A DNA stretch of 64,000 nucleotides, taken from NCBI GenBank assembly GCA_963678485.1, contig OY782882.1, positions 2,356,001 to 2,420,000 on the forward strand. Direction: 5' to 3'. How positions within the stretch are numbered: the first letter of the stretch is position 1; every line of letters begins with the position of its first letter. The notes beneath the pieces were generated by a model, which saw only the letters and a list, made by a program, of their open reading frames with translations, was not told the origin of the DNA and did no database searches. Of this stretch, positions 44,623-53,329 are shown piece by piece. Made by a program: the position numbers and the translations under genes. Origin of the DNA: CALGYY01 sp963678485. GTDB lineage: Bacteria; Bacteroidota; Bacteroidia; Bacteroidales; CAIWKO01.

Positions 44623-45360
44623 TCAATGTGTGTTAATCTTATTGCAAAACTCATTCATCATCATTTTAGCACGAGGATTTCCTAAATAATAAGCTTGCTC
44701 AAAGTATTCGCATGCGGATGAATCATTGTTTTTTTCCAATTCTATGATTCCTCGTGTGAAGGGAATGTCATAATTCGTGCTATCCAATTTTATTGCATAA
44801 AGAAGATCGTGTTGACCTTTTTCATCATTATGTAGTAAAACATTTATTATCGCATGATCACTGTAAAACCATGATAATAGACCTGCTTCCATGACTTTAT
44901 CTAATCCCTTATCATAAATGTATTTTATTGCACTATCTGAATATGATAATGCTTGTTTATACTGCCCTATTCTCATGTAGGCTTGGCTTTTAATATCATA
45001 CAAAATAAACAAATCGTCACTTCTGGAATATCTCGGTTCTAGAGTATCGCATTGTGAAATCGCCAAAGAATATTTTTTAAGTGCTAAGTTTAAATTGATA
45101 ATTTTGAAAAGAGCCTCATAATTCGAAGTGTCTGCCACAAATGCTTTTCGATATAGTATAAGAGCGCGTTCATAATCATTATTTTTTCGTGCATAATTAC
45201 CACTGTCCAAATAGTGAATAGACATGCCTGGTTGTAAAGGTTCCGGCCTATTCGACGTTTTTGAATGACAACCAAACGAGAACAACAACATGATTATAAT
45301 CCAATGATGTGGGCAAGAAATTGGATTGTAAGATTCTTTATTTGCTGACATTCTAACCAT
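44623..45360 (-). CDS. TPR-repeat lipoprotein
   Basis: 245 residues. An N-terminal hydrophobic stretch ends in lipobox LFSFGC, so the mature protein is probably anchored through Cys 31. The rest shows tetratricopeptide-type helices: YARKNNDYERALILYRKAF, YEALFKIINLNLALKKYSLAI, QAYMRIGQYKQALSYSDSAI and YFEQAYYLGNPRAK. TPR proteins serve as binding scaffolds. The following gene encodes the outer-membrane-type protein, so the pair may act together in the outer membrane. The first ATG (45360) and an ATG three codons later are both possible. Confidence 0.75.
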   Translation of the reverse strand: MVRMSANKESYNPISCPHHWIIIMLLFSFGCHSKTSNRPEPLQPGMSIHYLDSGNYARKNNDYERALILYRKAFVADTSNYEALFKIINLNLALKKYSLAISQCDTLEPRYSRSDDLFILYDIKSQAYMRIGQYKQALSYSDSAIKYIYDKGLDKVMEAGLLSWFYSDHAIINVLLHNDEKGQHDLLYAIKLDSTNYDIPFTRGIIELEKNNDSSACEYFEQAYYLGNPRAKMMMNEFCNKINTH

Positions 45361-45513
45361 TAATGAATCTCCGAATTTACGTGTGTTTTAGAAATATTAA
45401 AAGCGAAGTTAAGTCTGCAGTTTACTACTTATTTCTTGATATCTTCAATTCTGCCTTCTGTTGTTTTGCAGCAAGAATTATTATAATCTCTTACAAATAA
45501 ATTGTTGCAGTAC

Positions 45514-45548
45514 AAAGATATCGAACAAATACAAAATTCGATATCTTT
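45514..45548. promoter_or_regulatory. Perfect 12-bp inverted repeat over divergent promoter region
   Basis: AAAGATATCGAA-N11-TTCGATATCTTT. The left arm reads TATCTTTG on the minus strand (45513-45520) and the right arm TATCTTTA on the plus strand (45542-45549), so each arm overlaps a possible -7 box for the divergent genes at 45360 and 45594. Looks like a dimer-binding operator or a shared promoter core. Confidence 0.55.
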
Positions 45549-45593
45549 ACCAGCAAAATATTTCTATAAGCACTATATAAAATTAGGATTATT

Positions 45594-46226
45594 ATGATTT
45601 TGGGACCGACATTCATCTATCAATGCCCGCAATGCAAGAGCCTGGTTTCGCGGGGAAGTCTGGAAAGCGGTGACATTGCCGGTATCCGCGTTTATTCCGA
45701 CGGTAAGCGCGTTGCACCTTTGCTGCCGCAATTCCCCACTGTTACAAGATGCTGGAATTGTCGCCATATTTTCTGGATCAATGACGCGAAAGAAGTGGGT
45801 GAGTACAAAAACGCTCAGGCTGTTCCCTGGGAGTGGGTCAATGCCAAAACCGCCGTCTTTCTTACCGTTTATGAATATGCTGAAGCATTGGCGCAAGATT
45901 GTGCTGCAGATGAAGAGCAGGAGCGTTATCTCAGAATCCGCATGTGGCGCGGATTTAATGATAGAGTAAGAGAAGGTTCTCCTCTTTTTAACGACGAAAA
46001 GGATGAAGAACTTTGGACAGATAATGTCGAAAAGCTTATGATGATGCTGGATGAGGAGAATCCAAATCAATGTGTGTTGTTGGCCGAGTTGTCTAGAAAC
46101 CTTGGCCAGTTTCAGCGTTGCAAGGAATTAGTTAAGAGTCTTCGCAGTCCTGAGATGAACCGCGTTATTGATGCTTTTCGTAGAGAATGTGATATAAAAA
46201 ACACCTTGGTTTTTCAATTTAAGTAG
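45594..46226 (+). CDS. Hypothetical zinc-ribbon protein
   Basis: 210 residues, no signal or membrane part. Two CxxC pairs near the N-terminus (YQCPQC, residues 10-14, and RCWNCRHIFW, residues 52-57) form a zinc-ribbon-like unit split by a 35-residue insert. The rest is helical: a Trp-rich segment (VPWEWVNAKTAV) and an acidic middle (EKDEELWTDNVEKLMMM). It ends with helix-type pairs similar to TPR. No family name. Convincing as a gene from length, start context and composition. Single gene, followed by 46346 on the same strand 119 bases later. Confidence 0.7.
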   Translation: MILGPTFIYQCPQCKSLVSRGSLESGDIAGIRVYSDGKRVAPLLPQFPTVTRCWNCRHIFWINDAKEVGEYKNAQAVPWEWVNAKTAVFLTVYEYAEALAQDCAADEEQERYLRIRMWRGFNDRVREGSPLFNDEKDEELWTDNVEKLMMMLDEENPNQCVLLAELSRNLGQFQRCKELVKSLRSPEMNRVIDAFRRECDIKNTLVFQFK

Positions 46227-46345
46227 TGGTTGTAGTTAGCCTTAATGAAAATCTTTTATGCTGTTGTTAACGTGGAAATAGTCAGAATTCGTTATATTTG
46301 GCATGAATAGGACATCAATATAAACGAAATTAAACAGTACTGGCG

Positions 46346-47026
46346 ATGAAGAATGAACTCAATGCAATTCAGCAAAAGATATATGAGGATAAAGCAGTAT
46401 TGCCAGATAATGAACTGCTAGAGATTATTAATAATCCAGAAAAGTACCTTGCGAATGTTGTCTACGTTGCTAAAGTTATCCTTGATGAGCGACAGGCGCT
46501 CCCTGATGAATTTAATGGGGATGTTCAACTTGAGAATAATTTAGAAGCAAGCAGGATAAAGTATACCGTGGCTGGTCCCCCTTATGAGAAAGGGTTTAAA
46601 AGAAGTTCAATGTTCGTTATCATTGCCTCTTTTTTTAGTTCGCTGATGCTTAAAATCGTGCCCGATGAAGAAGGTGCATTGATTATTCTTTTTTGTGTTT
46701 TAGTACTTGTATTTTGCATTTGGGCTACAGTAATAGCGAGTAATTATTTGCGAAAAATTAATTGGGGTCAGGGCTTTGCGGTGCTGTGCTTTTTTGCGCC
46801 ACTCATTGGATTAATCATTGTTCGCAATCTTAATTACAAAATTCAAGATCCAAACAAAAGGGAAATATTCGCCCGAGCCAAAGCCTATTATGATTTGCGC
46901 ATCCGTGAAATCCGCGATAATCAAACTCCAGCGGGAACAACACGTGAAGATATGATTGATGAGTTACGGGAAAGTGTCGACGCCAAACTTAACAGCAATC
47001 TCGCGGAAGAAAAGGGAATTGTTTGA
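46346..47026 (+). CDS. Hypothetical membrane protein with two to three helices
   Basis: 226 residues. Soluble N-terminal region (1-88) with a helix of YVAKVILDERQALPDEFN kind, similar to the small leader domains seen in DUF2007-like proteins; two strong hydrophobic segments at about 90-101/110-131 and 141-158 (AVLCFFAPLIGLIIVRNL); charged C-terminal helix (ARAKAYYDLRIREIRDN). Cytoplasmic domains on both sides of a helical hairpin are likely. No function recognised. Confidence 0.65.
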   Translation: MKNELNAIQQKIYEDKAVLPDNELLEIINNPEKYLANVVYVAKVILDERQALPDEFNGDVQLENNLEASRIKYTVAGPPYEKGFKRSSMFVIIASFFSSLMLKIVPDEEGALIILFCVLVLVFCIWATVIASNYLRKINWGQGFAVLCFFAPLIGLIIVRNLNYKIQDPNKREIFARAKAYYDLRIREIRDNQTPAGTTREDMIDELRESVDAKLNSNLAEEKGIV

Positions 47027-47091
47027 GTGCAGTTTACAATACCAATTCAAACACGTCTTATTTTTAGTTATAAATATTGATTCCCCATTCA

Positions 47092-49029
47092 CTATTGATT
47101 AACCTTAACAAGCCTAAACTTCTCCCATTCCCCGGCTTGTGTGCGGTTTGCAATGAGCACTCCATTATTGCCTGGCTCAGCACAAAGGAATTTTCCGCCA
47201 GTCGCTTTGATGTTAGCAACCGCACCATCGGTATAAACGATTTCAAAGGATTCCCAATCCCAGGTATTCTCGCTGCCTGCGAAAAGATTTGCGTTTTTAT
47301 TCTGATCGGCATAAAGGTATTTGCCGTCGGATCGCATAAAGGATATTTTGCCGTTTTTAAGATCAATCAGTTCGAATTGCTCGGCTTTAGTGGAGTCGGG
47401 TTGATTGGCATAAACCATTTGTGTTGATTCGTCAACATCCCAAAACTGATTATTCGAAAGAGCCTTTATTGCATAGGCCTTGGACCATTTATGATACAGC
47501 AATACTTCGGTTCCATTACAATTATAGGTAGTTCCTGAGAACTTAAAAGTAAAACCAAATTGATTGATGCTGTCCTGTATTGGCTCTGATGCCGGATCTT
47601 TACGCACTATATAGAAATTCTTAGCACTGAGTGCTATCTCGCGCCAATCCCAGTTACGCACCGTTTCTTCCTGAAATGGCAGCGATTTCAAACTATCTAA
47701 TGCAACCGCATTGACACGATAGACATCCCAATAATGGCCGATTATTGTGCCTTTCGGCAAATTGCGATACTCACTTAAATCCTTCATCGGCCCATTGAGG
47801 TGTTTGCTGATAAGGGTATTATACGCAATGCCAATCCCAAAAAACAGGATGAGTACGGTTGCTACCCATTTGATATATTTATTCATGAAGGATTGTCCTG
47901 TAAACAATAAAAGAACATATCCATACATAATATAAACAGGAGTAAAATATCTTGGACTGAATTCGCTGCGCAAGTTCCATGTCGAAAGAAACAATAGTAC
48001 GCAGGAAGCGGTGATAACAACAAGCAAAGCGTTCATCAATTTGCTGTTCTCAACCTTAATTGTAGAGGGTTTCCTAACTCTATAAAAGATATAACTTCCA
48101 GTAAGTATAATTAAAAACCAATTGAACCAATTTTCAAGGACCAGTGCATCCTTTAGTAATAGCGCACGTTGAAGTTTTTCAACAAAAAACAGGAAGTTTT
48201 TTTGAATATCGGAAAACTTGGTAATGATGAAAGAGGTATAGGCTTCTGCATCATAGAAGAGTCCTTTATAGTGTTTGTAAAAAGAAAAAATTCCGATGCA
48301 GCATCCAATAATAATCAGCTCAAGAAGAATGACTCGGATATTTCTAAATCCTTTAATAAAAAAGGCTCGGACTTGTTTGTCGAATATCAGGTAGAATAGG
48401 GGAATCAGTATCAGAATGGCGTTAAATTCAGAGACCCAAACACCTGCATAAAAGAACAACAATGTGCACAAGCAAAGACCAAGAGCGACAAGAAATTTCT
48501 TCCAACCAAATGCAGTATCAGTAATTGAATATTTTCTAAATAAATATAAGAAATAAATGAAGAGGCTTCCTGCGAACAATTGGGAAGAATAGGGGTGACC
48601 AATCAGAATCAATGCAACGTATTCGTTAACAGGAAAGAATAACAACATGCAGAGTGCAATCTTCAAAAGGTAGCTTTTGATGGGTTTAGATAAAACAAGA
48701 AAGCCGGTGAGTAAAAACAGATATTGAACGATAGAGCACACGTACATATAATGAATTGGAATCACATAGTGCAGGTAGTGTGCAACCATGGGGAGCAAAC
48801 TTCCCAAGCGATTTTGTCCCCAATAATAATAATCACGAGGCCAAGTGAAATCCTGCGCCATCAATACATGAATCGCATGGTCGGCATTGAAATACGCATA
48901 GTTGCAGGGAGCAAAATAATAAAACGAACATCCGATAATTAGCGTGATAATACTGAAATAGCCAATTAACTCCCATTTCAGCAGCGCTTTATTCTGTGGC
49001 AACGACATACTTCTATCTTTGGTGATCAT
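47092..49029 (-). CDS. Large multi-helix membrane protein with C-terminal fascin-like domain
   Basis: 645 residues. Residues 20-410 hold about ten hydrophobic segments and short loops, the layout of GT39/GT83-like membrane glycosyltransferases or related polyprenyl-phosphate sugar transferases; an early YFNADHAIHVLMAQDF loop carries Asp/Glu/His residues of the sort used there. A soluble linker follows (about 410-530). The end (about 535-645) is a fascin-type beta-trefoil piece: DGKYLYADQNKNANLFAGS, ATGGKFLCAEPGNNGVLIANR and WEKFRLVKV. Fusion of such a domain to a membrane enzyme is unusual. A TATCTTTG box on the minus strand at 49039-49046 lies just 9 bases before the ATG; an ATG at 49008 would suit a short leader better. 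Confidence 0.65.
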   Translation of the reverse strand: MITKDRSMSLPQNKALLKWELIGYFSIITLIIGCSFYYFAPCNYAYFNADHAIHVLMAQDFTWPRDYYYWGQNRLGSLLPMVAHYLHYVIPIHYMYVCSIVQYLFLLTGFLVLSKPIKSYLLKIALCMLLFFPVNEYVALILIGHPYSSQLFAGSLFIYFLYLFRKYSITDTAFGWKKFLVALGLCLCTLLFFYAGVWVSEFNAILILIPLFYLIFDKQVRAFFIKGFRNIRVILLELIIIGCCIGIFSFYKHYKGLFYDAEAYTSFIITKFSDIQKNFLFFVEKLQRALLLKDALVLENWFNWFLIILTGSYIFYRVRKPSTIKVENSKLMNALLVVITASCVLLFLSTWNLRSEFSPRYFTPVYIMYGYVLLLFTGQSFMNKYIKWVATVLILFFGIGIAYNTLISKHLNGPMKDLSEYRNLPKGTIIGHYWDVYRVNAVALDSLKSLPFQEETVRNWDWREIALSAKNFYIVRKDPASEPIQDSINQFGFTFKFSGTTYNCNGTEVLLYHKWSKAYAIKALSNNQFWDVDESTQMVYANQPDSTKAEQFELIDLKNGKISFMRSDGKYLYADQNKNANLFAGSENTWDWESFEIVYTDGAVANIKATGGKFLCAEPGNNGVLIANRTQAGEWEKFRLVKVNQ

Positions 49030-49156
49030 TTATGCGGGCAAAGATAATATTTTTGATTGTAGAGGATTTTTTTCGTGTATATCCAGAATATAGCAATCAT
49101 CGCTGTTTTTTTCAACGTCAGGCAGTGTTCATTGCAATTACTAAGGAAATAATTTA

Positions 49157-49849
49157 TTACAGGCCTTTTACTTTTGGTGCGCCGGCAATAAAATCTTTGA
49201 GATAGTATGGTTCAAAATAGGCGACGTCCTCGAATCGTTGCGCCTGAAACGCCTGTTCTGCCAGACTTATCATGAAACGTGCAGAGGGCAACGTCACTTC
49301 AGGAAACGAGATCAATGATGATTCTTTTGCAAGAATCTGGCATTTTGCAGCGCCATCGCCTGCACACACAATGGGCTGCTTCGGCCATTCAACTAGGGTT
49401 TCAGAAGTGATGATTTCTGCAAGCGGTGACTGTATTTCTTCAAACTGCGTATTGTAAAATGCACGATACACTTCCATTCGGCGTGCATCGATCATTGGAC
49501 AAATCAGGCAGTCGTTCGGAAGATCGCTCTGTGCGGCGATTCCAACCGCCATAGCTTGTAGTGTTGATATTCCAATGAGAGGTTTGTCGAGGCCGTAACA
49601 TAAACCCTTTGCGGCAGAAACACCGATGCGAAGGCCGGTGTAAGATCCCGGACCTTTGGAAACAGCCACAGCATCCAGATCTGAGAGTTTCACTGTATGG
49701 TCGCGCAACAAGGTTTCAATAAGCGTTGTGAGCCTTGCAGAATGAGCATTTGATTCAAACGATTCCTGTACTCCCAGCAAATGCCCGTCATTAGCCAAAG
49801 CAACGGAACATACCGTAGTGGCTGTTTCAATGCATAGCAACAGCCCCAT
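49157..49849 (-). CDS. tsaB: tRNA threonylcarbamoyladenosine biosynthesis protein TsaB
   Basis: 230 residues. Works with TsaD and TsaE to place the t6A modification at position 37 of ANN-decoding tRNAs, as a scaffold partner of TsaD. Typical opening LLCIETATTVCSVAL and the VSKGPGSYTGLRIGVSAAKGL segment (about 64-86), then LQAMAVGI and MIDARRMEVYRAFY in family order. ASKHA-fold, inactive as a peptidase. Starts 3 bases after the stop of the efflux adaptor gene, so it is in the operon's last position; this order is common in Bacteroidota. Confidence 0.93.
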   Translation of the reverse strand: MGLLLCIETATTVCSVALANDGHLLGVQESFESNAHSARLTTLIETLLRDHTVKLSDLDAVAVSKGPGSYTGLRIGVSAAKGLCYGLDKPLIGISTLQAMAVGIAAQSDLPNDCLICPMIDARRMEVYRAFYNTQFEEIQSPLAEIITSETLVEWPKQPIVCAGDGAAKCQILAKESSLISFPEVTLPSARFMISLAEQAFQAQRFEDVAYFEPYYLKDFIAGAPKVKGL

Positions 49850-49852
49850 GGT

Positions 49853-51235
49853 TTATTCTTCCTTCCCGGTAAAGAGTTCTTTTTTATCTACCTTATCTAC
49901 CTTGTCGCCATCTTTAAGCTTTCGTGTAATGGCGGTATATGGTGCAGAAACAACTTCATCACCCTCAACTAAGCCCGATAGAATCTGTATATACGAGTTG
50001 TCTTGAATACCCGATTTTATTTTTTGCATAATTACTTTACCATCGCGGTAAACGAAAACATATTCAGTAACTTCTTCAGCTTTTTGATCTTTAACTTTAA
50101 CGATCTCTTCATCCCCATTTTTCACTACTTCGGTGTTGTCCTTTTTAGTCTCAGCCATTTCTTTTTTCTTCAAGGTGTCCTCACGCGTAGTTACAGATTG
50201 AATAGGAACTGATAAAACATTTTTCTGTGTCTCAGTCTGTATGTCAACAGTGGCGGACATTCCAGGACGGAAAGGAGAGAGATTAGGTTTATCTTTTGGA
50301 ATCAGATCTTCGTAAGAGTCGCGCAGAATGCGGATTTTCACATTGAAGTTTGTTACCTGATCTGTTGTTACACCTGTAACGCTGGCTGAATTTGCGATTT
50401 CAGTAACAATACCTTTGAACTTTCTGTTCAGATATGCATCCACTTCTACTAAGGCAGTATCGCCAAGAGCCACACGAACAATATCGTTTTCGTTTACACT
50501 TACTACAACTTCCATTTCGTTGAGGTTAGCAATGCGCATAATTTCGGTGCCTGCAAACTGCGATGTTCCTACAACGCGTTCGCCTTTTTCGATGTTGAGT
50601 AAAGAAATGGTTCCATCGACAGGTGCATAAATGCTGGTCTTTTTTAGATTATCTCCTGCTTCTTTTACTGAAGCCTGATAGCTGCGTACCGTATAGGTTG
50701 CTGCTTTGAAGGATTCTTCTGCCGCGGTCACTTCCTCTTTTGCAACTTCATAGGCAGATTTTGCAGCATCATATTCAGATTGTGAAATTGCATTTTCTTT
50801 AAACAAAGCATCATTACGATCAAAGCTGGATTTAGCATTAATATACTGTGCCCTGACTTGTGAAACGCGTGCTTTGGCGTTCGATTCCGAGGCTTTTTGT
50901 GCATTCAAAGTAGCAATCATGCGATCAAGACTGGAAACATAAATATCTGGATTAATCTTAGCCAGAAGATCTCCTTTCTTCACTTTGTCTCCTTCTTTCA
51001 CCAGCAATTCAACCACCTCACCTGATACGTCCGGAGAGATTTTCACCTCCACCTCTGGTTGAATCTTTCCGCTGGCAGACACCGTTTCAATAATAGTTCT
51101 TTTTTCCGCTTTTTCCACGGCAATTTTTTCAACAGTATTTCCGCCAATCCAGCCAGCTCGTTTTCCAACAGCCAGCAAGATAATCAAAGCAATACCTGCA
51201 ATGACAGAAATTCGAATGATTTTTTTACGTTTCAT
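49853..51235 (-). CDS. HlyD-type periplasmic efflux adaptor
   Basis: 460 residues. One N-terminal membrane helix (about 8-27) then the membrane-fusion-protein plan: lipoyl-type half (VVELLVKEGDKVKKGDLLAKI), a coiled-coil hairpin (about 105-190), second lipoyl half (YAPVDGTISLLNIEKGERVVG), and beta-barrel/membrane-proximal part (ALGDTALVEVDAYLNRKF). An acidic-lysine-rich insert (about 355-400: KKKEMAETKKDNTEVVKNGD) is unusual. Family knowledge: links an inner-membrane pump with a TolC-type channel. No MacB-type ABC or RND pump gene is next to it in the window, so the pump must lie elsewhere. Confidence 0.92.
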   Translation of the reverse strand: MKRKKIIRISVIAGIALIILLAVGKRAGWIGGNTVEKIAVEKAEKRTIIETVSASGKIQPEVEVKISPDVSGEVVELLVKEGDKVKKGDLLAKINPDIYVSSLDRMIATLNAQKASESNAKARVSQVRAQYINAKSSFDRNDALFKENAISQSEYDAAKSAYEVAKEEVTAAEESFKAATYTVRSYQASVKEAGDNLKKTSIYAPVDGTISLLNIEKGERVVGTSQFAGTEIMRIANLNEMEVVVSVNENDIVRVALGDTALVEVDAYLNRKFKGIVTEIANSASVTGVTTDQVTNFNVKIRILRDSYEDLIPKDKPNLSPFRPGMSATVDIQTETQKNVLSVPIQSVTTREDTLKKKEMAETKKDNTEVVKNGDEEIVKVKDQKAEEVTEYVFVYRDGKVIMQKIKSGIQDNSYIQILSGLVEGDEVVSAPYTAITRKLKDGDKVDKVDKKELFTGKEE

Positions 51236-51262
51236 ATAGAAAGAAAATAATAATATTAAAAA

Positions 51263-52729
51263 TTAATTCATATTTAAAGGTTTGCCCTGATAAAAATCGA
51301 GCACCTTCAAACGAAACACATATTCATATTTTGCTTGCAACAGCTCAGATCTGGACTTTGCCAATTTATTTTTAGCATCGTTGTAATCAATAGAATTGAG
51401 CAAGCCCACATCGTATTTTTGCTGAGTATATTTGAATGCCTCTTCGTAAGCGGTCACACTTTTTTCAGATGCTCTGTAACGGTTCAGTGCAGCAACGGCA
51501 TCAGCATGCGCTTGCTGGATGGTTTTGTTTAAGTTGTTCTGTGTATTCTGCAAATTGAGTTCAGCCATTTTCACCTGAACTTTTGCCGAACTGATTCCGG
51601 TTTGAACTTGCCAGCGGTTGAAAATCGGGACACTTAAATAAAGACCAATCGATTTGTTTTCATTTGCCTTAATCTGATCACCGAAAGGCTTGGTCTGATA
51701 TGTATAATCGAAGGTCGGTCCGTACACAGGCTCTAGTGTTGTTGCTGTATATCCTATTTGTGTTGGTTCCCCTAATGTCATACCTGTAATTTCTTTACTA
51801 GCTCCTGAATAACCAGTTCCCCAGGAACCGTTCAGCGAAATGCTTGGACTAAGCGAACCATAGGCGATTGATAAGCCTTTTTGTGCGCTTTTTACCTTGA
51901 TTTGTGCGCTTTGAATTCCTGGCTGCATTCCTAATGAAACCTTGTAAATATCGGATGGGCTCACAAGAAGGGCAGAGGCATCAGGCATGAGGAGTTCGGG
52001 TTTCACAATCGCAAAGCCTTCTGTGGAGGGTAAATCAAGCATTTGAGCAAGTGTAAGTAACGATAGGTTCAGCTGATTTTCGGCATTAACGACTGATAAT
52101 TCTTCAGCGGCTTGCTGAGCTTCAAGTGTAAGCAAACTTCCTTTTGCAAGGGTTCCTGCATTCACAAGTTTGCGTGTGCGCTCAACCTGTTGTGAAGTAA
52201 TATCAACCTGTCCCCGCGCAACATCCAACATTTCCATATTATACAGGACTTGTAAATATGAAGTTGCAATGGTGAGGGCGATATCATTCTTCATTTGCTC
52301 AAGGTCATAAGAACTGGCCAAAAAATCAAGTTTCTTTTGCTTCATGGTGTTGAGCAATTGCAATCCACTAAACACAACCACATTTGAACTCAATGCGAAA
52401 TTGTTCGACTGTACCTGATTAGATGCAAATTGGTTGGTGTACATATCGAGAGTTTGTCCATAATTATATACGTGAGTGACATTCCCGTTTACATTGGGTA
52501 ATAATGCAGCAATACTCTGATTGTACTGATATTTAGAAAGTTGATTTGATAGTTGTTGTTGCTTTACCTGTATATTATTGGTCCAGGCATGTTTGATACA
52601 GTCCTCCAGTGTCCACAACGTTCCTTTGGTCTCCTGAGCTTTAACTGGTGAATAGGAAATCGTGATGAGGATTACGGTCAGCAGAGCCGTGAAGAGGCGC
52701 ACGGACAGCCGGATATTAAACTTTTTCAT
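51263..52729 (-). CDS. TolC-family outer-membrane efflux protein
   Basis: 488 residues from the ATG at 52729 (MKKFNIRLSVRLFTALLTV..VKAQ, a signal peptide); the longer frame to 52762 adds eleven residues ahead of it. The body is two homologous halves with long amphipathic helices (WTLEDCIKHAWTNNIQVKQ at the start, HADAVAALNRYRASEKSV and YDAKNKLAKSRSELLQAKYEY towards the end) and a short barrel segment, the OEP/TolC layout. First gene of the tolC-hlyD-tsaB operon (27-base gap to hlyD). Promoter predicted at 52813-52846. Confidence 0.93.
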   Translation of the reverse strand: MKKFNIRLSVRLFTALLTVILITISYSPVKAQETKGTLWTLEDCIKHAWTNNIQVKQQQLSNQLSKYQYNQSIAALLPNVNGNVTHVYNYGQTLDMYTNQFASNQVQSNNFALSSNVVVFSGLQLLNTMKQKKLDFLASSYDLEQMKNDIALTIATSYLQVLYNMEMLDVARGQVDITSQQVERTRKLVNAGTLAKGSLLTLEAQQAAEELSVVNAENQLNLSLLTLAQMLDLPSTEGFAIVKPELLMPDASALLVSPSDIYKVSLGMQPGIQSAQIKVKSAQKGLSIAYGSLSPSISLNGSWGTGYSGASKEITGMTLGEPTQIGYTATTLEPVYGPTFDYTYQTKPFGDQIKANENKSIGLYLSVPIFNRWQVQTGISSAKVQVKMAELNLQNTQNNLNKTIQQAHADAVAALNRYRASEKSVTAYEEAFKYTQQKYDVGLLNSIDYNDAKNKLAKSRSELLQAKYEYVFRLKVLDFYQGKPLNMN

Positions 52730-52812
52730 ATTGCGATATACTATGTATTTAAGGTTTTCCAAACGTCAATCTTCAAAAATTGTTGTAAACCCGATGACGT
52801 CAAAAAAACGCT

Positions 52813-52846
52813 CAAAGTTACATAGAGTCTTTGAATCTGTTGCAAA
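52813..52846 (-). promoter_or_regulatory. Promoter of the tolC-hlyD-tsaB operon
   Basis: Minus strand: TTTG (52843-52846), 22 bases, TAACTTTG (52813-52820), 84 bases before the ATG at 52729. Spacing at the upper end of the accepted range. Confidence 0.5.
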
Positions 52847-52924
52847 AATTGAATGTGTTTTGATATTTTAATCAAATGAAGATATGGATTACTCTTTAAG
52901 GCTTGGAATATGGAGCAAAAGAGA

Positions 52925-52954
52925 GGGGATCCCGGATCAAGTCCGGGATGACGG
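52925..52954. repeat. Dispersed palindromic repeat, copy 4
   Basis: GGGGATCCCGGATCAAGTCCGGGATGACGG: the least decayed copy; arms CCCGGA/TCCGGG pair. It is followed within 70 bases by the 25-base tandem repeats and the AACCCC array, i.e. the whole mosaic. Region 52847-53278 has no gene. Confidence 0.8.
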
Positions 52955-53020
52955 CATCTTGCTGTCATTAGCGTATATGCAGTATTTTCTGAACCCACAA
53001 TACCGGCCCTTCGACTACCC

Positions 53021-53095
53021 CTCGACTACCGCTCGGGGACCACCCCTCGACCGCCGCTCGGGGACCACCCCTCGACCGCCGCTCGGGGACTGGTT
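53021..53095. repeat. 25-base tandem repeat, three copies
   Basis: CTCGAC(T/C)(A/G)CCGCTCGGGGACCACCC units start at 53021, 53046 and 53071. Each has a CCCC...GGGG clamp, and related single units occur near 15130 and 31918. Confidence 0.85.
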
Positions 53096-53140
53096 TTTAT
53101 TTGTTAAAATAGTAAATGTTACACGCTCACATTACTCCTG

Positions 53141-53200
53141 TAACCCCCCGTTGACCCCCATAACCCCGTTGACCCCCATAACCCCGTTGACCCCATAACC
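53141..53200. repeat. TAACCCCGTTGACCCCCA tandem array
   Basis: Three units of about 18 bases, a variant of the AACCCC arrays in which GTTG separates the C-runs. The complementary strand is again rich in G4-G5 runs. Confidence 0.8.
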
Positions 53201-53278
53201 TTATAACTCCCAACCCCAAATTCCAATGCCTCTCCTTCTTTCCACAAAGAACGTTTTTCAGTGCTGATTCGAGATTCT

Positions 53279-53309
53279 TTTGCTTAGTACCGTCTTTTCT
53301 GTATTTTTG
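53279..53309 (+). promoter_or_regulatory. Promoter of the M1 peptidase gene
   Basis: TTTG (53279-53282), 19 bases, TATTTTTG (53302-53309), 20 bases before the ATG at 53330. Exact match to the Bacteroidota pattern. Confidence 0.75.
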
Positions 53310-53329
53310 CGAGGAATAATACATAACGT

